A stretch of DNA of 13,623 nt, from positions 1 to 13,623 of the forward strand of contig JAQTRH010000017.1 in the NCBI GenBank assembly GCA_028711925.1. The letters are read 5' to 3'. A model generated the notes under the pieces. It worked only from the letters and a program-made list of their open reading frames with translations, ran no database searches and was not told the DNA's origin. Source of the DNA: Candidatus Nanoarchaeia archaeon (GTDB lineage: Archaea; Nanobdellota; Nanobdellia; Woesearchaeales; CG1-02-33-12). This document shows positions 13,045 through 13,623 of the stretch, in pieces. The position numbers and the translations under genes were made by a program. Every line of letters begins with the position of its first letter. The first letter of the stretch is position 1.

Positions 13045-13523
13045 AAATGAAGGTTAAATACGAAACAATAATGATTTTGATGCTTCTTACACTTGGATTA
13101 TTATCTGGATGTTCAAATGAAACAAAGAAGGAGGATAGAACAGGGAATGATGTAAATCGATTATCAGATTCAGAAAGAGATATTGCAATTGAGAAGCTTG
13201 AGATATATCATTTTCATGGAACTAATCAATGCTACTCATGCATTACAGTAGGCGATTATGCTGAAGAAACATTGAATACTTATTTTAAAGATGAACTTGA
13301 AAAAGGAATAATTGTTTTTGACCATATAAATGGAGAGCTTCCAGAAAACAAAGATTTAGTAATGAAATACGGGGCGACAGGCTCATCACTTTGGATTGGA
13401 GTTTATAATGACGGAAATTTCACTGCTGAACAGAATGTTCAGGTATGGTATAAAATAAAGGATAAGCAGGATTATATGAACTATCTTAAAAGAGTAATTG
13501 AGCAGAAACTAAAGGGTAATTAA
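13035..13523 (+). CDS. ArsF-like lipoprotein with a CxxC thioredoxin-type site
   Basis: A 162-residue exported protein. A short basic start and hydrophobic stretch (TIMILMLLTLGLLSGC) end in a lipobox with Cys26 as lipid anchor, so the domain sits on the outer face of the membrane. The body opens with KLEIYHFHGTNQCYSCITVGDY (54-75), giving the redox pair Cys66/Cys69 after a beta strand, as in thioredoxin folds. It continues NGELPENKDLVMKYGATGSSLWIGVY (99-124). This matches what databases, as I recall, call the nitrophenyl-compound nitroreductase subunit ArsF family. An ATG at 13047 is an alternative start; I keep 13035 because of GAGG at 13021-13024. It overlaps the ArsE-like gene by 10 bases and is followed at once by the ArsG/CcdA-like gene, its likely electron donor or partner. 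Confidence 0.8.
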   Translation: MAVKMKVKYETIMILMLLTLGLLSGCSNETKKEDRTGNDVNRLSDSERDIAIEKLEIYHFHGTNQCYSCITVGDYAEETLNTYFKDELEKGIIVFDHINGELPENKDLVMKYGATGSSLWIGVYNDGNFTAEQNVQVWYKIKDKQDYMNYLKRVIEQKLKGN

Positions 13524-13524
13524 A

Positions 13525-13623
13525 ATGAGCTTAATGGCCTTCATGGAATCAATGGGAACAAGCAACGTAGGAATAATAGCAGCATTCTTTATTGGATTAA
13601 TGACTGCGATAAGCCCCTGTCCC
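13525..13623 (+). CDS. ArsG/CcdA-like membrane protein, 5' end only
   Basis: The frame opens at ATG 13525, one base after the ArsF-like stop, and runs off the window after 33 codons. The visible N-terminus ends NVGIIAAFFIGLMTAISPCP: a membrane helix leading into the SPCP motif. SPCP is the first redox/structural cysteine motif of CcdA/DsbD-type transmembrane electron carriers and of the ArsG permease group derived from them. With the ArsE- and ArsF-like genes before it, ArsG is the best call. Either it carries electrons from the cytoplasmic thioredoxin to the outside ArsF-like lipoprotein, or it exports (aromatic or methylated) arsenicals. The remainder would decide: six or more helices and a second cysteine. 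Confidence 0.72.
   Translation, partial: MSLMAFMESMGTSNVGIIAAFFIGLMTAISPCP

Noticed and set aside
1..13623. CRISPR array, transposase, integrase or phage genes
   Set aside because: I found no regularly spaced repeats, no transposase or integrase motifs, and no terminal inverted repeats flanking a gene block.

Overview
This window looks like chromosomal DNA from an AT-rich archaeon, most likely a DPANN lineage of the Woesearchaeota/Pacearchaeota type. Three things support this. TATA boxes sit about 24-30 bp upstream of several ATG codons, so many mRNAs are probably leaderless. There are archaeal-type genes: a stand-alone Elp3, an archaeal Trm4/NSUN enzyme and the OapABC/ArvABC trio. A tRNA gene carries an intron in its T loop. 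The phylum is an inference; no rRNA or ribosomal protein is present to fix it.

Left part (1-3370): the 3' end of a HAD-type 5'-nucleotidase, a small two-helix membrane protein on the minus strand, then a two-gene tRNA-modification operon (elp3 and an NSUN m5C methyltransferase, ATGA overlap). Middle (3397-7783): an unrecognised 174-aa protein, an MCM-like AAA+ ATPase lacking the usual MCM N-terminal half, a minus-strand cysteine-rich lipoprotein, then the operon Era-like GTPase (OapA/ArvA) - DUF2073 (OapB/ArvB) - zinc ribbon (OapC/ArvC). That trio is linked to membrane vesicle formation in haloarchaea.

Right part (7784-11693): a minus-strand operon of an unrecognised 459-aa protein and a GT4 glycosyltransferase, overlapping through TTGA. 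Divergent from it is tRNA-Thr(TGT) with a ~103-nt T-loop intron, followed by a helical protein of unknown function and a zinc-LID adenylate kinase.

The window closes (11722-13623) with a compact arsenic operon: arsR, arsM (arsenite methyltransferase), an ArsE-like small thioredoxin, an ArsF-like lipoprotein with a CxxC motif, and the start of an ArsG/CcdA-like membrane protein cut by the window edge. A 9+6+9 inverted repeat between the TATA box and the arsR start codon is a convincing ArsR operator. The operon appears built to sense arsenicals, methylate them, reduce them or their thiol partners inside and outside the membrane, and export them.

Two modes of initiation appear side by side: promoter-proximal genes look leaderless, while several internal or later genes have Shine-Dalgarno sites (AGGTGAT, GGAGG, GAGGT, AGGTGG), two of them with TTG starts.
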